64,000 nucleotides of DNA from NCBI GenBank assembly GCA_920105625.2, contig CAKKTE020000328.1:2232001-2296000 (forward strand), in the 5' to 3' direction. Below are positions 11,650 to 24,484 of this stretch, piece after piece. The stretch is from Clusia tigrina (Eukaryota > Arthropoda > Insecta > Diptera > Clusiidae). Numbering within the stretch: the first letter of the stretch is position 1; each line of letters begins with the position of its first letter. A program made the position numbers and the translations under genes. Below the pieces are notes generated by a model, which did not search any database, was not told the origin of the DNA, and saw only the letters and a program-made list of their open reading frames with translations.

Positions 11650-12620
11650 TTATGACGCTCCAGTAAATAGTTACAAGCATTTGTTTGTTGCAAACTTTGA
11701 TAGGTGTAGGACGTACCGTATAGAAGTAAAGGCCATTTGAAGTTTTATCAGTGTTTGATTTGGGACTCAAGGGTAGCATTGCTTTGAGCGATAGCTTAAA
11801 TTGACAAGTGACTCGAGTACTTTATTGTTACAAAATTTTAAGGTTTTATGACGCTCCAGTAAAAAGTTACAAGCATTTGTATGTTGCAAACTTTGATAGG
11901 TGTAGGACGTACCGTATAGATGTTAGGGCCATTTGAAGTTCTATCAGTGTTTGATTTGGGACTCAAGGGTAGCATAGCTTTGAGCGATGGTTTAAATTGA
12001 CAAGAGGCTCGAGTACTTTATTGTTACAAAATTTCAAGGTTTTATGACGCTCCAGTAAAAAGTTACAAGCATTTGTATATTGCAAACTTTGATAGGTGTA
12101 GGGCGTACCGTATAGAAGTAAGGGCCATTTGAAGGACTCAAGGGTAGCATTGCTTTGAGCGATAACATAAATTGACAAGAGACTCGAGTACTTTATTGTT
12201 ACAAAATTTGAAGGTTTTATGACGCTCCAGTAAAAAGTTACAAGCATTTGTATGTTGCAAACTTTGATAGGTGTAGGACGCACTGTATAGAAGTAAGTGC
12301 CATTTGAAGTTTTATCAGTGTTTGAGTTGGGACTCAAGGGTAGCATAGCTTTGAGCGATAATTTAAATTGACAAGAGGCTTGAGTACTTTATTGTTACAA
12401 AATTTGAAGGTTTTATGACGCTCCAGTAAAAAGTTACAAGTATTTGTATGTTGCAAACTTTGATAGGTGTAGGACGTACCGTATAGAAGTAAGGGCCATT
12501 TGAAGTTTTATCAGTGTCTGATTTGGGACTCAAGGGTAGCATTGCTTTGAGCGATAACTTAAATTGACAAGAGACTCGAGTACTTTATTGTTACAAAATT
12601 TGAAGGTTTTATGACGCTCC
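11650..12620. repeat. Satellite block matching 9.52-10.48 kb (2,135 bp) and 13.39-14.19 kb (1,743 bp)
   Basis: The rare gcatttgtttgttg variant at 9,542 recurs at 11,677, and the 21-bp-short junction follows in all three copies (9,999; 12,134; 13,877). The match to the first copy ends near 12,620, where tacaagaattt begins and sequence like 8.75 kb follows. Confidence 0.8.
12125..12144. repeat. Truncated monomer junction, copy 2
   Basis: Same join and both flanks as at 9,999, here between 12,134 and 12,135. Distance to the previous copy is 2,135 bp, which is 11 monomers less 21 bp. Confidence 0.95.
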
Positions 12621-14190
12621 AGTAAAAAGTTACAAGAATTTGTATGTTGCAAACTTTGATAGGTGTAGGACGTACCGTATAGAAGTTAGGGCCATTTGAA
12701 GTTTTATCATTGTTTGATTTGGGACTCAAGGGTAGCATAGCTTTGAGCGATAGCTTAAATTGACAAGAGGCTCGAGTACTTTATTGTTACAAAATTTCAA
12801 GGTCTTATCACGCTCCAGTAACAAGTTACAAGCATTTGTATGTTGCAAACTTTGATTGGTGTAGGACGTACCGTATAGAAGTTAGGGCCATTTGAAGTTT
12901 TATCAGTGTTTGATTTGGGACTCAAGGGTGCCATAGCTTTGAGCGATAACTTAAATTGACAAGAGGCTTGAGTACTTTATTGTTACAAAATTTCAAAGTT
13001 TTATGACGCTCCAGTAAATAGTTACAAGCATTTGTATGTTGCAAACTTTGATAGTTGTAGGACGTACCGTATAGAAGAAAAGGCCATTTGAAGTTTTATC
13101 AGTGTTTGATTTGGGACTCAACGGTAGCATTGCTTTGAGCGATAGCTTAAATTGACAAGAGACTCAAGAACTTTATTGTTACAAAATTTGAAGGTTCTAT
13201 GACGCTCCAGTAAAAAGTTACAAGCATTTGTGTGTTGCAAACTTTGATAGGTGTAGGACGTATCGTATAGAAGTTAGGGCCATTTGAAGTTTCATCAGTG
13301 TTTGATTTGGGACTCAAGGGTAGCATAGCTTTGAGCGATAACTTAAATTGACAAGAGGCTCAAGTACTTTATTGTTAAAAAATTTCAAGGTTTTATGACG
13401 CTCCAGTAAATAGTTACAAGCATTTGTATGTTGCAAACTTTGATAGGTGTAGGACGTACCGTATAGAAGTAAAGGCCATTTGAAGTTTTATCAGTGTTTG
13501 ATTTGGGACTCAAGGGTAGCATTGCTTTGAGCGATAGCTTAAATTGACAAGTGACTCGAGTACTTTATTGTTACAAAATTTTAAGGTTTTATGACGCTCC
13601 AGTAAAAAGTTACAAGCATTTGTATGTTGCAAACTTTGATAGGTGTAGGACGTACCGTATAGATGTTAGGGCCATTTGAAGTTCTATCAGTGTTTGATTT
13701 GGGACTCAAGGGTAGCATAGCTTTGAGCGATGGTTTAAATTGACAAGAGGCTCGAGTACTTTATTGTTACAAAATTTCAAGGTTTTATGACGCTCCAGTA
13801 AAAAGTTACAAGCATTTGTATATTGCAAACTTTGATAGGTGTAGGGCGTACCGTATAGAAGTAAGGGCCATTTGAAGGACTCAAGGGTAGCATTGCTTTG
13901 AGCGATAACATAAATTGACAAGAGACTCGAGTACTTTATTGTTACAAAATTTGAAGGTTTTATGACGCTCCAGTAAAAAGTTACAAGCATTTGTATGTTG
14001 CAAACTTTGATAGGTGTAGGACGCACTGTATAGAAGTAAGTGCCATTTGAAGTTTTATCAGTGTTTGAGTTGGGACTCAAGGGTAGCATAGCTTTGAGCG
14101 ATAATTTAAATTGACAAGAGGCTTGAGTACTTTATTGTTACAAAATTTGAAGGTTTTATGACGCTCCAGTAAAAAGTTACAAGTATTTGT
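12620..14190. repeat. Satellite block, second copy (offset 3,878 bp from 8.73-10.31 kb)
   Basis: Shares tacaagaattt, ttatcacgctcc, caacggtagc and the truncated junction with the block at 8.73-10.31 kb. It ends near 14,190, where the tatgaggcaaactttgatag variant begins; that variant is typical of the next 29 kb. Confidence 0.8.
13868..13887. repeat. Truncated monomer junction, copy 3
   Basis: Same join between 13,877 and 13,878, 1,743 bp after the previous copy (9 monomers less 21 bp). The right side of this copy is the left limit of the segment duplicated at an offset of 10,766 bp. Confidence 0.95.
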
Positions 14191-16394
14191 ATGAGGCAAA
14201 CTTTGATAGAAGTAGGACGTACCGTATAGAAGTTAGGGCCATTTGAAGTTTTATCAGTGTTTGATTTGGGACTCAAGGGTAGCATAGCTTTGAGCGATAG
14301 CTTAAATTGACAAGAGGCTCGAGTACTTTATTGTTACAAAATTTCAAGGTTTTATGACGCTCCAGTAAAAAGTTACAAGCATTTGTATGTTGCAAACTTT
14401 GATAGGTGTAGGACGTACCGTATATAAATTAGGGCCATTTGAAGTTTTCTCAGTGTTTGATTTGGGATTCAAGGGTAGCATAGCTTTGAGCGATAGCTTA
14501 AATTGGCAACAGGCTCGAGTACTTAATTGTTTGAAAATTTCAAGGTTTTATGACGCTCCAGTAAAAAGTTACAAGCATTTGTATGTTGCAAACTTTGATA
14601 GGTGTAGGACGTACCGTATAGAAGTTAGGGCCATTTGAAGTTTTATCATTGTTTGATTTGGGACTCAAGGGTAGCATAGCTTTGAGCGATAGCTTAAATT
14701 GACAAGAGGCTCGAGTACTTTATTGTTACAAAATTTCAAGGTCTTATGCCGCTCCAGTAACAAGTTACAACCATTTGTATGTTGCAAACTTTGATAGGTG
14801 TAGGACGTACCGTATAGAAGTTAGGGCCATTTGAAGTTTTATCAGTGTTTGATTTGGGACTCAAGGGTGCCATAGCTTTGAGCGATAACTTAAATTGACA
14901 AGAGGCTTGAGTACTTTATTGTTACAAAATTTCAAGGTTTTATGACGCTCCAGTAAAAAGTTACAAGCATTTGTATGTTGCAAACTTTGATAGGTGTAGG
15001 ACGTACCGTATAGAAATTAGGGCCATTTGAAGTTTTCTCAGTGGTTGATTTGGGATTCAAGGGTAGCATAGCTTTGAGCGATAGCTTAAATTGACAAGAG
15101 GCTCGAGTACTTTATTGTTAGAAAATTTCAAGGTTTTATGACGCTCCAGTAAAAAGTTACAAGCATTTGTATGTTGCAAACTTTGATAGGTGTAGGACGT
15201 ACCGTATATATGTTAGGGCCATTTGAAGTTCTATCAGTGTTTGATTTGGGATTCAAGGGTAGCATAGCTTTGAGCGATAGCTTAAATGGGCAACAGGCTC
15301 GAGTACTTTATTGTTAGAAAATTTCAAGGTTTTATGACGCTCCAGTAAAAAGTTACAAGCATTTGTATGTTGCAAACTTTGATAGGTGTAGGACGTACCG
15401 TATAGAAGTTAGGGCCATTTGAAGTTTTATCATTGTTTGATTTGGGACTCAAGGGTAGCATAGCTTTGAGCGATAGCTTAAATTGACAAGAGGCTCGAGT
15501 ACTTTATTGTTACAAAATTTCAAGGTTTTATGACGCTCCAGTAAAAAGTTACAAGCATTTGTATGTTGCAAACTTTGATAGGTGTAGGACGTACCGTATA
15601 GAAATTAGGGCCATTTGAAGTTTTCTCAGTGGTTGATTTGGGATTCAAGGGTAGCATAGCTTTGAGCGATAGCTTAAATTGACAAGAGGCTCGAGTACTT
15701 TATTGTTAGAAAATTTGAAGGTTTTATGACGCTCCAGTAAAAAGTTACAAGCATTTGTATGTTGCAAACTTTGATAGGTGTAGGACGTACCGTATAGATG
15801 TTAGGGCCATTTGAAGTTCTATCAGTGTTTGATTTGGGACTCAAGGGTGCCATAGCTTTGAGCGATAACTTAAATTGACAAGAGGCTTGAGTACTTTATT
15901 GTTACAAAATTTCAAGGTTTTATGACGCTCCAGTAAATAGTTACAAGCATTTGTATGTTGCAAACTTTGATAGGTGTAGGACGTACCGTATAGAAGTAAA
16001 GGCCATTTGAAGTTTTATCAGTGTTTGAATTGGGACTCAAGGGTAGCATTGCTTTGAGCGATAGCTTAAATTGACAAGTGACTCGAGTACTTTATTGTTA
16101 CAAAATTTTAAGGTTTTATGACGCTCCAGTAAAAAGTTACAAGCATTTATATGTTGCAAACTTTGATAGGTGTAGGACGTACCGTATAGATGTTAGGGCC
16201 ATTTGAAGTTCTATCAGTGTTTGATTTGGGACTCAAGGGTAGCATAGCTTTGAGCGATGGTTTAAATTGACAAGAGGCTCGAGTACTTTATTGTTACAAA
16301 ATTTCAAGGTTTTATGACGCTCCAGTAAAAAGTTACAAGCATTTGTATATTGCAAACTTTGATAGGTGTAGGGCGTACCGTATAGAAGTAAGGG

Positions 16395-16414
16395 CCATTT
16401 GAAGGACTCAAGGG
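16395..16414. repeat. Truncated monomer junction, copy 4
   Basis: Same join between 16,404 and 16,405, 2,527 bp after copy 3 (13 monomers less 21 bp). Its downstream monomer has acttt-cataggtg in place of gataggtg, a subtype marker shared with copies 5, 7, 8 and 9. Confidence 0.95.
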
Positions 16415-17941
16415 TAGCATTGCTTTGAGCGATAACATAAATTGACAAGAGACTCGAGTACTTTATTGTTACAAAATTTGAAGGTTTTATGACGCTCCAG
16501 TAAAAAGTTACAAGCATTTGTATGTTGCAAACTTTCATAGGTGTAGGACGTATTGTATAGAAGTAAGTGCCATTTGAAGTTTTATCAGTGTTTGAGTTGG
16601 GACTCAAGGGTAGCATAGCTTTGAGCGATAATTTAAATTGACAGGAGTCTTGAGTACTTTATTGTTACAAAATTTGAAGGTTTTATGACGCTCCAGTAAA
16701 AAGTTACAAGTATTTGTATGAGGCAAACTTTGATAGAAGTAGGACGTACCGTATAGAAGTTAGGGCCATTTGAAGTTTTATCAGTGTTTGATTTGGGACT
16801 CAAGGGTAGCATAGCTTTGAGCGATAGCTTAAATTAACAAGAGGCTCGAGTACTTTATTGTTACAAAATTTCAAGGTTTTATGACGCTCCAGTAAAAAGT
16901 TACAAGCATTTGTATGTTGCAAACTTTGATAGGTGTAGGACGTACCGTATAGAAATTAGGGCCATTTGAAGTTTTCTCAGTGTTTGATTTGGGATTCAAG
17001 GGTAGCATAGCTTTCAGCGATAGCTTAAATTGGCAACAGGCTCGAGTACTTAATTGTTTGAAAATTTCAAGGTTTTATGACGCTCCAGTAAAAAGTTACA
17101 AGCATTTGTATGTTGCAAACTTTGATAGGTGTAGGACGTACCGTATAGAAGTTAGGGCCATTTGAAGTTTTATCATTGTTTGATTTGGGACTCAAGGGTA
17201 GCATAGCTTTGAGCGATAGCTTAAATTGACAAGAGGCTCGAGTACTTTATTGTTAAAAAATTTCAAGGTCTTATGGCGCTCCAGTAACAAGTTACAACCA
17301 TTTGTATGTTGCAAACTTTGATAGGTGTAGGACGTACCGTATAGAAGTTAGGGCCATTTGAAGTTTTATCAGTGTTTGATTTGGGACTCAAGGGTGCCAT
17401 AGCTTTGAGCGATAACTTAAATTGACAAGAGGCTTGAGTACTTTATTGTTACAAAATTTCAAGGTTTTATGACGCTCCAGTAAAAAGTTACAAGCATTTG
17501 TATGTTGCAAACTTTGATAGGTGTAGGAGGTACCGTATAGGAATTAGGGCCATTTGAAGTTTTCTCAGTGGTTGATTTGGGATTCAAGGGTAGCATAGCT
17601 TTGAGCGATAGCTTAAATTGACAAGAGGCTCGAGTACTTTATTGTTAGAAAATTTCAAGGTTTTATGACGCTCCAGTAAAAAGTTACAAGCATTTGTATG
17701 TTGCAAACTTTGATAGGTGTAGGACGTACCGTATAGATGTTAGGGCCATTTGAAGTTCTATCAGTGTTTGATTTGGGATTCAAGGGTAGCATAGCTTTGA
17801 GCGATAGCTTAAATTGACAAGAGGCTCGAGTACTTTATTGTTAGAAAATTTCAAGGTTTTATGACGCTCCAGTAAAAAGTTACAAGCATTTGTATATTGC
17901 AAACTTTGATAGGTGTAGGGCGTACCGTATAGAAGTAAGGG

Positions 17942-17961
17942 CCATTTGAAGGACTCAAGGG
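17942..17961. repeat. Truncated monomer junction, copy 5
   Basis: Same join between 17,951 and 17,952, 1,547 bp after copy 4. It is the second member of the local tandem duplication at 16.3-19.4 kb. Confidence 0.95.
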
Positions 17962-19803
17962 TAGCATTGCTTTGAGCGATAACATAAATTGACAAGAGAC
18001 TCGAGTACTTTATTGTTACAAAATTTGAAGTATTTATGACGCTCCAGTAAAAAGTTACAAGCATTTGTATGTTGCAAACTTTCATAGGTGTAGGACGTAT
18101 TGTATAGAAGTAAGTGCCATTTGAAGTTTTATCAGTGTTTGAGTTGGGACTCAAGGGTAGCATAGCTTTGAGCGATAATTTAAATTGACAAGAGTCTTGA
18201 GTACTTTATTGTTACAAAATTTGAAGGTTTTATGACGCTCCAGTAAAAAGTTACAAGTATTTGTATGAGGCAAACTTTGATAGAAGTAGGACGTACCGTA
18301 TAAAAGTTAGGGCCATTTGAAGTTTTATCAGTGTTTGATTTGGGACTCAAGGGTAGCATAGCTTTGAGCGATAGCTTAAATTAACAAGAGGCTCGAGTAC
18401 TTTATTGTTACAAAATTTCAAGGTTTTATGACGCTCCAGTAAAAAGTTACAAGCATTTGTATGTTGCAAACTTTGATAGGTGTAGGACGTACCGTATAGA
18501 AATTAGGGCCATTTGAAGTTTTCTCAGTGTTTGATTTGGGATTCAAGGGTAGCATAGCTTTCAGCGATAGCTTAAATTGGCAACAGGCTCGAGTACTTAA
18601 TTGTTTGAAAATTTCAAGGTTTTATGACGCTCCAGTAAAAAGTTACAAGCATTTGTATGTTGCAAACTTTGATAGGTGTAGGACGTACCGTATAGAAGTT
18701 AGGGCCATTTGAAGTTTTATCATTGTTTGATTTGGGACTCAAGGGTAGCATAGCTTTGAGCGATAGCTTAAATTGACAAGAGGCTCGAGTACTTTATTGT
18801 TAAAAAATTTCAAGGTCTTATGGCGCTCCAGTAACAAGTTACAACCATTTGTATGTTGCAAACTTTGATAGGTGTAGGACGTACCGTATAGAAGTTAGGG
18901 CCATTTGAAGTTTTATCAGTGTTTGATTTGGGACTCAAGGGTGCCATAGCTTTGAGCGATAACTTAAATTGACAAGAGGCTTGAGTACTTTATTGTTACA
19001 AAATTTCAAGGTTTTATGACGCTCCAGTAAAAAGTTACAAGCATTTGTATGTTGCAAACTTTGATAGGTGTAGGAGGTACCGTATAGAAATTAGGGCCAT
19101 TTGAAGTTTTCTCAGTGGTTGATTTGGGATTCAAGGGTAGCATAGCTTTGAGCGATAGCTTAAATTGACAAGAGGCTCGAGTACTTTATTGTTAGAAAAT
19201 TTCAAGGTTTTATGACGCTCCAGTAAAAAGTTACAAGCATTTGTATGTTGCAAACTTTGATAGGTGTAGGACGTACCGTATAGATGTTAGGGCCATTTGA
19301 AGTTCTATCAGTGTTTGATTTGGGATTCAAGGGTAGCATAGCTTTGAGCGATAGCTTAAATGGGCAACAGGCTCGAGTACTTTATTGTTAGAAAATTTCA
19401 AGGTTTTATGACGCTCCAGTAAAAAGTTACAAGCATTTGTATGTTGCAAACTTTGATAGGTGTAGGACGTACCGTATAGAAGTTAGGGCCATTTGAAGTT
19501 TTATCATTGTTTGATTTGGGACTCAAGGGTAGAATAGCTTTGAGCGATAGCTTAAATTGACAAGAGGCTCGAGTACTTTATTGTTACAAAATTTCAAGGT
19601 TTTATGACGCTCCAGTAAAAAGTTACAAGCATTTGTATGTTGCAAACATTGATAGGTGTAGGACGTACTGTATAGAAATTAGGGCCATTTGAAGTTTTCT
19701 CAGTGGTTGATTTGGGATTCAAGGGTAGCATAGCTTTGAGCGATAGCTTAAATTGACAAGAGGCTCGAGTACTTTATTGTTAGAAAATTTCAAGGTTTTA
19801 TGA

Positions 19804-21031
19804 CGCTCCAGTAAAAAGTTACAAGCATTTGTATGTTGCAAACTTTGATAGGTGTAGGACGTACCGTATAGATGTTAGGGCCATTTGAAGTTATATCAGT
19901 GTTTGATTTGGGACTCAAGGGTAGCATAGCTTTGAGCGATAGCTTAAATTGACAAGAGGCTCGAGTACTTTATTGTTACAAAATTTCAAGGTTTTATGAC
20001 GCTCCAGTAAAAAGTTACAAGCATTTGTATGTTGCAAACTTTGATAGGTGTAGGACGTACCGTATAGAAGTAAGGGCCATTTGAAGTTTTATCAGTGTTT
20101 GATTTGGGACTCAAGGGTAGCATTGCTTTGAGCGATAACATAAATTGACAAGAGACTCGAGTACTTTATTGTTACAAAATTTGAAGGTTTTATGACGCTC
20201 CAGTAAAAAGTTACAAGCATTTGTATGTTGCAAACTTTGATAGGTGTAGGATGTACTGTATAGAAGTAAGTGCCATTTGAAGTTTTATCAGTGTTTGAGT
20301 TGGGACTCAAGGGTAGCATAGCTTTGAGCGATAATTTAAATTGACAAGAGGCTTGAGTACTTTATTGTTACAAAATTTGAAGGTTTTATGACGCTGCAGT
20401 AAAAAGTTACAAGTATTTGTATGAGGCAAACTTTGATAGAAGTAGGACGTACCGTATAGAAGTTAGGGCCATTTGAAGTTTTATCAGTGTTTGATTTGGG
20501 ACTCAAGGGTAGCATAGCTTTGAGCGATAGCTTAAATTTACAAGAGGCTCGAGTACTTTATTGTTACAAAATTTCAAGGTTTTATGACGCTCCAGTAAAA
20601 AGTTACAAGCATTTGTATGTTGCAAACTTTGATAGGTGTAGGACGTACCGTATAGATGTTAGGGCCATTTGAAGTTCTATCAGTGTTTGATTAGGGACTC
20701 AAGGGTAGCATAGCTTTGAGCGATGGCTTAAATTGTCAAGAGGCTCGAGTACTTTATTGTTACAAAATTTCAAGGTTTTATGACGCTCCAGTAAAAAGAT
20801 ACAAGCATTTGTATGTTGCAAACTTTGATAGGTGTAGGACGTACCGTATAGAAGTTAGGGCCATTTGAAGTTTTATCAGTGTTTGATTTGGGACTCAAGG
20901 GTGCCATAGCTTTGAGCGATAACTTAAATTGACAAGAGGCTTGAGTACTTTATTGTTACAAAATTTCAAGGTTTTATGACGCTCCAGTAAAAAGTTACAA
21001 GCATTTGTATGTTGCAAACTTTGATAGGTGT
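19804..21031. repeat. 1,241-bp out-of-register duplication, first copy
   Basis: Matches 21,045 onward at an offset of 1,241 bp, including the ttatatcag variant at 19,891 and 21,132. The period is not a multiple of 196 (seven monomers less 131 bp), unlike nearly every other duplication here. The copy ends at the abnormal junction at 21,031. Confidence 0.85.
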
Positions 21032-21045
21032 CCTACACCTATACC
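21023..21045. other. Fold-back junction with short inverted insert
   Basis: At the end of the first 1,241-bp copy the sequence reads ataggtgt, then cct, then acacctat (21,024-21,042): a perfect 8-bp inverted repeat with a 3-base loop. The stretch 21,031-21,042 is the exact reverse complement of the ataggtgtagga found at monomer positions 140-151. Normal direct sequence resumes at about 21,045 at cgctccag, 131 bp out of register. This is the only inverted satellite sequence I found. It resembles a template-switch or end-joining scar. Confidence 0.85.
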
Positions 21046-22272
21046 GCTCCAGTAAAAAGTTACAAGCATTTGTATGTTGCAAACTTTGATAGGTGTAGGA
21101 CGTACCGTATAGATGTTAGGGCCATTTGAAGTTATATCAGTGTTTGATTTGGGACTCAAGGGTAGCATAGCTTTGAGCGATGGCTTAAATTGACAAGAGG
21201 CTCGAGTACTTTATTGTTACAAAATTTCAAGGTTTTATGACGCTCCAGTAAAAAGTTACAAGCATTTGTATGTTGCAAACTTTGATAGGTGTAGGACGTA
21301 CCGTATAGAAGTAAGGGCCATTTGAAGTTTTATCAGTGTTTGATTTGGGACTCAAGGGTAGCATTGCTTTGAGCGATAACATAAATTGACAAGAGACTCG
21401 AGTACTTTATTGTTACAAAATTTGAAGGTTTTATGACGCTCCAGTAAAAAGTTACAAGCATTTGTATGTTGCAAACTTTGATAGGTGTAGGATGTACTGT
21501 ATAGAAGTAAGTGCCATTTGAAGTTTTATCAGTGTTTGACTTGGGACTCAAGGGTAGCATAGCTTTGAGCGATAATTTAAATTGACAAGAGGCTTGAGTA
21601 CTTTATTGTTACAAAATTTGAAGGTTTTATGACGCTGCAGTAAAAAGTTACAAGTATTTGTATGAGGCAAACTTTGATACAAGTAGGACGTACCGTATAG
21701 AAGTTAGGGCCATTTGAAGTTTTATCAGTGTTTGATTTGGGACTCAAGGGTAGCATAGCTTTGAGCGATAGCTTAAATTTACAAGAGGCTCGAGTACTTT
21801 ATTGTTACAAAATTTCAAGGTTTTATGACGCTCCAGTAAAAAGTTACAAGCATTTGTATGTTGCAAACTTTGATAGGTGTAGGACGTACCGTATAGATGT
21901 TAGGGCCATTTGAAGTTCTATCAGTGTTTGATTTGGGACTCAAGGGTAGCATAGCTTTGAGCGATGGCTTAAATTGTCAAGAGGCTCGAGTACTTTATTG
22001 TTACAAAATTTCAAGGTTTTATGACGCTCCAGTAAAAAGATACAAGCATTTGTATGTTGCAAACTTTGATAGGTGTAGGACGTACCGTATAGAAGTTAGG
22101 GCCATTTGAAGTTTTAGCAGTGTTTGATTTGGGACTCAAGGCTGCCATAGCTTTGAGCGATAGCTTAAATTGACAAGAGGCTCGAGTACTTTATTGTTAC
22201 AAAATTTCAAGGTTTTATGACGCTCCAGTAAAAAGTTACAAGCATTTGTATGTTGCAAACTTTGATAGGTGT
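21045..22272. repeat. 1,241-bp duplication, second copy
   Basis: Begins directly after the inverted insert and repeats 19,804-21,031. It ends in normal 196-bp register and continues into the 1,560-bp units. It reads gtttgatttggg near 21,926 where the first copy has gtttgattaggg near 20,685. Confidence 0.8.
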
Positions 22273-22448
22273 AGGACGTACCGTATAGAAATTAGGGCCA
22301 TTTGAAGTTTTCTCAGTGTTTGATTTGGGATTCAAGGGTAGCATAGCTTTGAGCGGTAGCTTAAATTGGCAACAGGCTCGAGTACTTTATTGTTAGAAAA
22401 TTTCAAGGTTTTATGACGCTCCAGCAAAAAGTTACAAGCATTTGTATG

Positions 22449-22462
22449 TTGCATAGGTGTAG
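22449..22462. repeat. Monomer with 8-bp deletion (gttgcataggtg), copy 1
   Basis: The usual gttgcaaactttgataggtg is shortened to gttgcataggtg, a loss of 8 bp. The same monomer carries ggtcattcgaagttgtagc, a run of private substitutions that marks the subtype. Confidence 0.9.
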
Positions 22463-24008
22463 GACGTACCGTATAGAAGTTAGGGTCATTCGAAGTTGTA
22501 GCAGTGTTTGATTTGGGACTCAAGGGTAGCATAGCTTTGAGGGATGGCTTAAACTGACAAGAGGCTCGCGTACTTTATTGTTACAAAATTTCAAGGTTTT
22601 ATGACGCTACAATAAAAAGTTGCAAGCATTTGTATGTTGCAAAATTTGATAGGTGTAGGACGTACCGTATAGAAGTTAGGGCCATTTGAAGTTTTATCAG
22701 TGTTTGATTTGGGACTCAAAGGTACCACAGCTTTGAGCGATAGCTTAAATTGACAAGAGGCTCGAGTACTTTATTGTTACAAAATTTCAAGGTTTTATGC
22801 CGCTCCAGTAAAAAGTTACAAGCATTTGTATGTTGCAAACTTTGATAGGTGTAGGACGTACCGTATAGAAGTTAGGGCCATTTGAAGTTTTATCAGTGTT
22901 TGATTTGGGACTCAAGGGTAGCATTGCTTTGAGCGATAACATAAATTGACAAGAGACTCGAGTACTTTATTGTTACAAAATTTGAAGGTTTTATGACGCT
23001 CCAGTAAAAAGTTACAAGCATTTGTATGTTGCAAACTTTGATAGGTGTAGGATGTACTGTATAGAAGTAAGTGCCATTTGAAGTTTTATCAGTGTTTGAG
23101 TTGGGACTCAAGGGTAGCATAGCTTTGAGCGATAATTTAAATTGACAAGAGGCTTGAGTACTTTATTGTTACAAAATTTGAAGGTTTTATGACGCTGCAG
23201 TAAAAAGTTACAAGTATTTGTATGAGGCAAACTTTGATAGAAGTAGGACGTACCGTATAGAAGTTAGGGCCATTTGAAGTTTTATCAGTGTTTGATTTGG
23301 GACTCAAGGGTAGCATAGCTTTGAGCGATAGCTTAAATTTACAAGAGGCTCGAGTACTTTATTGTTACAAAATTTCAAGGTTTTATGACGCTCCAGTAAA
23401 AAGTTACAAGCATTTGTATGTTGCAAACTTTGATAGGTGTAGGACGTACCGTATAGATGTTAGGGCCATTTGAAGTTCTATCAGTGTTTGATTTGGGACT
23501 CAAGGGTAGCATAGCTTTGAGCGATGGCTTAAATTGTCAAGAGGCTCGAGTACTTTATTGTTACAAAATTTCAAGGTTTTATGACGCTCCAGTAAAAAGA
23601 TACAAGCATTTGTATGTTGCAAACTTTGATAGGTGTAGGACGTACCGTATAGAAGTTAGGGCCATTTGAAGTTTTAGCAGTGTTTGATTTGGGACTCAAG
23701 GCTGCCATAGCTTTGAGCGATAGCTTAAATTGACAAGAGGCTCGAGTACTTTATTGTTACAAAATTTCAAGGTTTTATGACGCTCCAGTAAAAAGTTACA
23801 AGCATTTGTATGTTGCAAACTTTGATAGGTGTAGGACGTACCGTATAGAAATTAGGGCCATTTGAAGTTTTCTCAGTGTTTGATTTGGGATTCAAGGGTA
23901 GCATAGCTTTGAGCGATAGCTTAAATTGGCAACAGGCTCGAGTATTTTATTGTTAGAAAATTTCAAGGTTTTATGACGCTCCAGCAAAAAGTTACAAGCA
24001 TTTGTATG

Positions 24009-24022
24009 TTGCATAGGTGTAG
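24009..24022. repeat. Monomer with 8-bp deletion, copy 2
   Basis: Same deletion and same ggtcattcgaagttg neighbour, 1,560 bp after copy 1. Confidence 0.9.
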
Positions 24023-24484
24023 GACGTACCGTATAGAAGTTAGGGTCATTCGAAGTTGTAGCAGTGTTTGATTTGGGACTCAAGGGTAGCATAGCTTTGA
24101 GCGATGGCTTAAACTGACAAGAGGCTCGCGTACTTTATTGTTACAAAATTTCAAGGTTTTATGACGCTACAATAAAAAGTTTCAAGCATTTGTATGTTGC
24201 AAAATTTGATAGGTGTAGGACGTACCGTATAGAAGTTAGGGCCATTTGAAGTTTTATCAGTGTTTGATTTGGGACTCAAAGGTACCACAGCTTTGAGCGA
24301 TAGCTTAAATTGACAAGAGGCTCGAGTACTTTATTGTTACAAAATTTCAAGGTTTTATGCCGCTCCAGTAAAAAGTTACAAGCATTTGTATGTTGCAAAC
24401 TTTGATAGGTGTAGGACGTACCGTATAGAAGTTAGGGCCATTTGAAGTTTTATCAGTGTTTGATTTGGGACTCAAGGGTAGCAT

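Larger units (their letters stand above)
16300..19360. repeat. 8-monomer tandem duplication in copy A (1,547 bp period)
   Basis: Features at 16.30-17.81 kb recur 1,547 bp later: truncated junctions at 16,404 and 17,951, the gctttcagcg variant at about 17,011 and 18,558, and aggaggtacc at about 17,527 and 19,074. Length is eight monomers less 21 bp. The copies part at about 17,814 and 19,361, where the second has aaatgggcaac and the first aaattgacaag. Segment B has one copy at the matching place, so the duplication is probably later than the A/B split. Confidence 0.85.

Noticed and set aside
9828..14089. Identical 127-codon minus-strand open frames at 9,828-10,211, 11,963-12,346 and 13,706-14,089, with near copies at 16,233-16,616, 17,780-18,163 and 26,999-27,382
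   Set aside because: They are the satellite itself read backwards across the 21-bp-short junction. The 196-bp unit is not a multiple of three, so frames shift each monomer and stops soon appear. There is no conserved domain, no codon bias and no gene context; identity simply follows the DNA duplications.
14387..14638. Short plus-strand open frames of 61-83 codons (for example 14,387-14,638, 16,980-17,165, 21,897-22,109) recurring through the middle region
   Set aside because: All translate the same monomer face and exist because aaattggcaac or aaatttac variants remove the usual TGA in aaattgac. They are repeat by-products, not genes.
21023..21045. Hairpin at 21,024-21,042 as a transcription terminator
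   Set aside because: It is AT/GC-mixed with an 8-bp stem, has no T-run and no upstream gene, and is fully explained by an inverted copy of adjacent satellite sequence at a duplication join.
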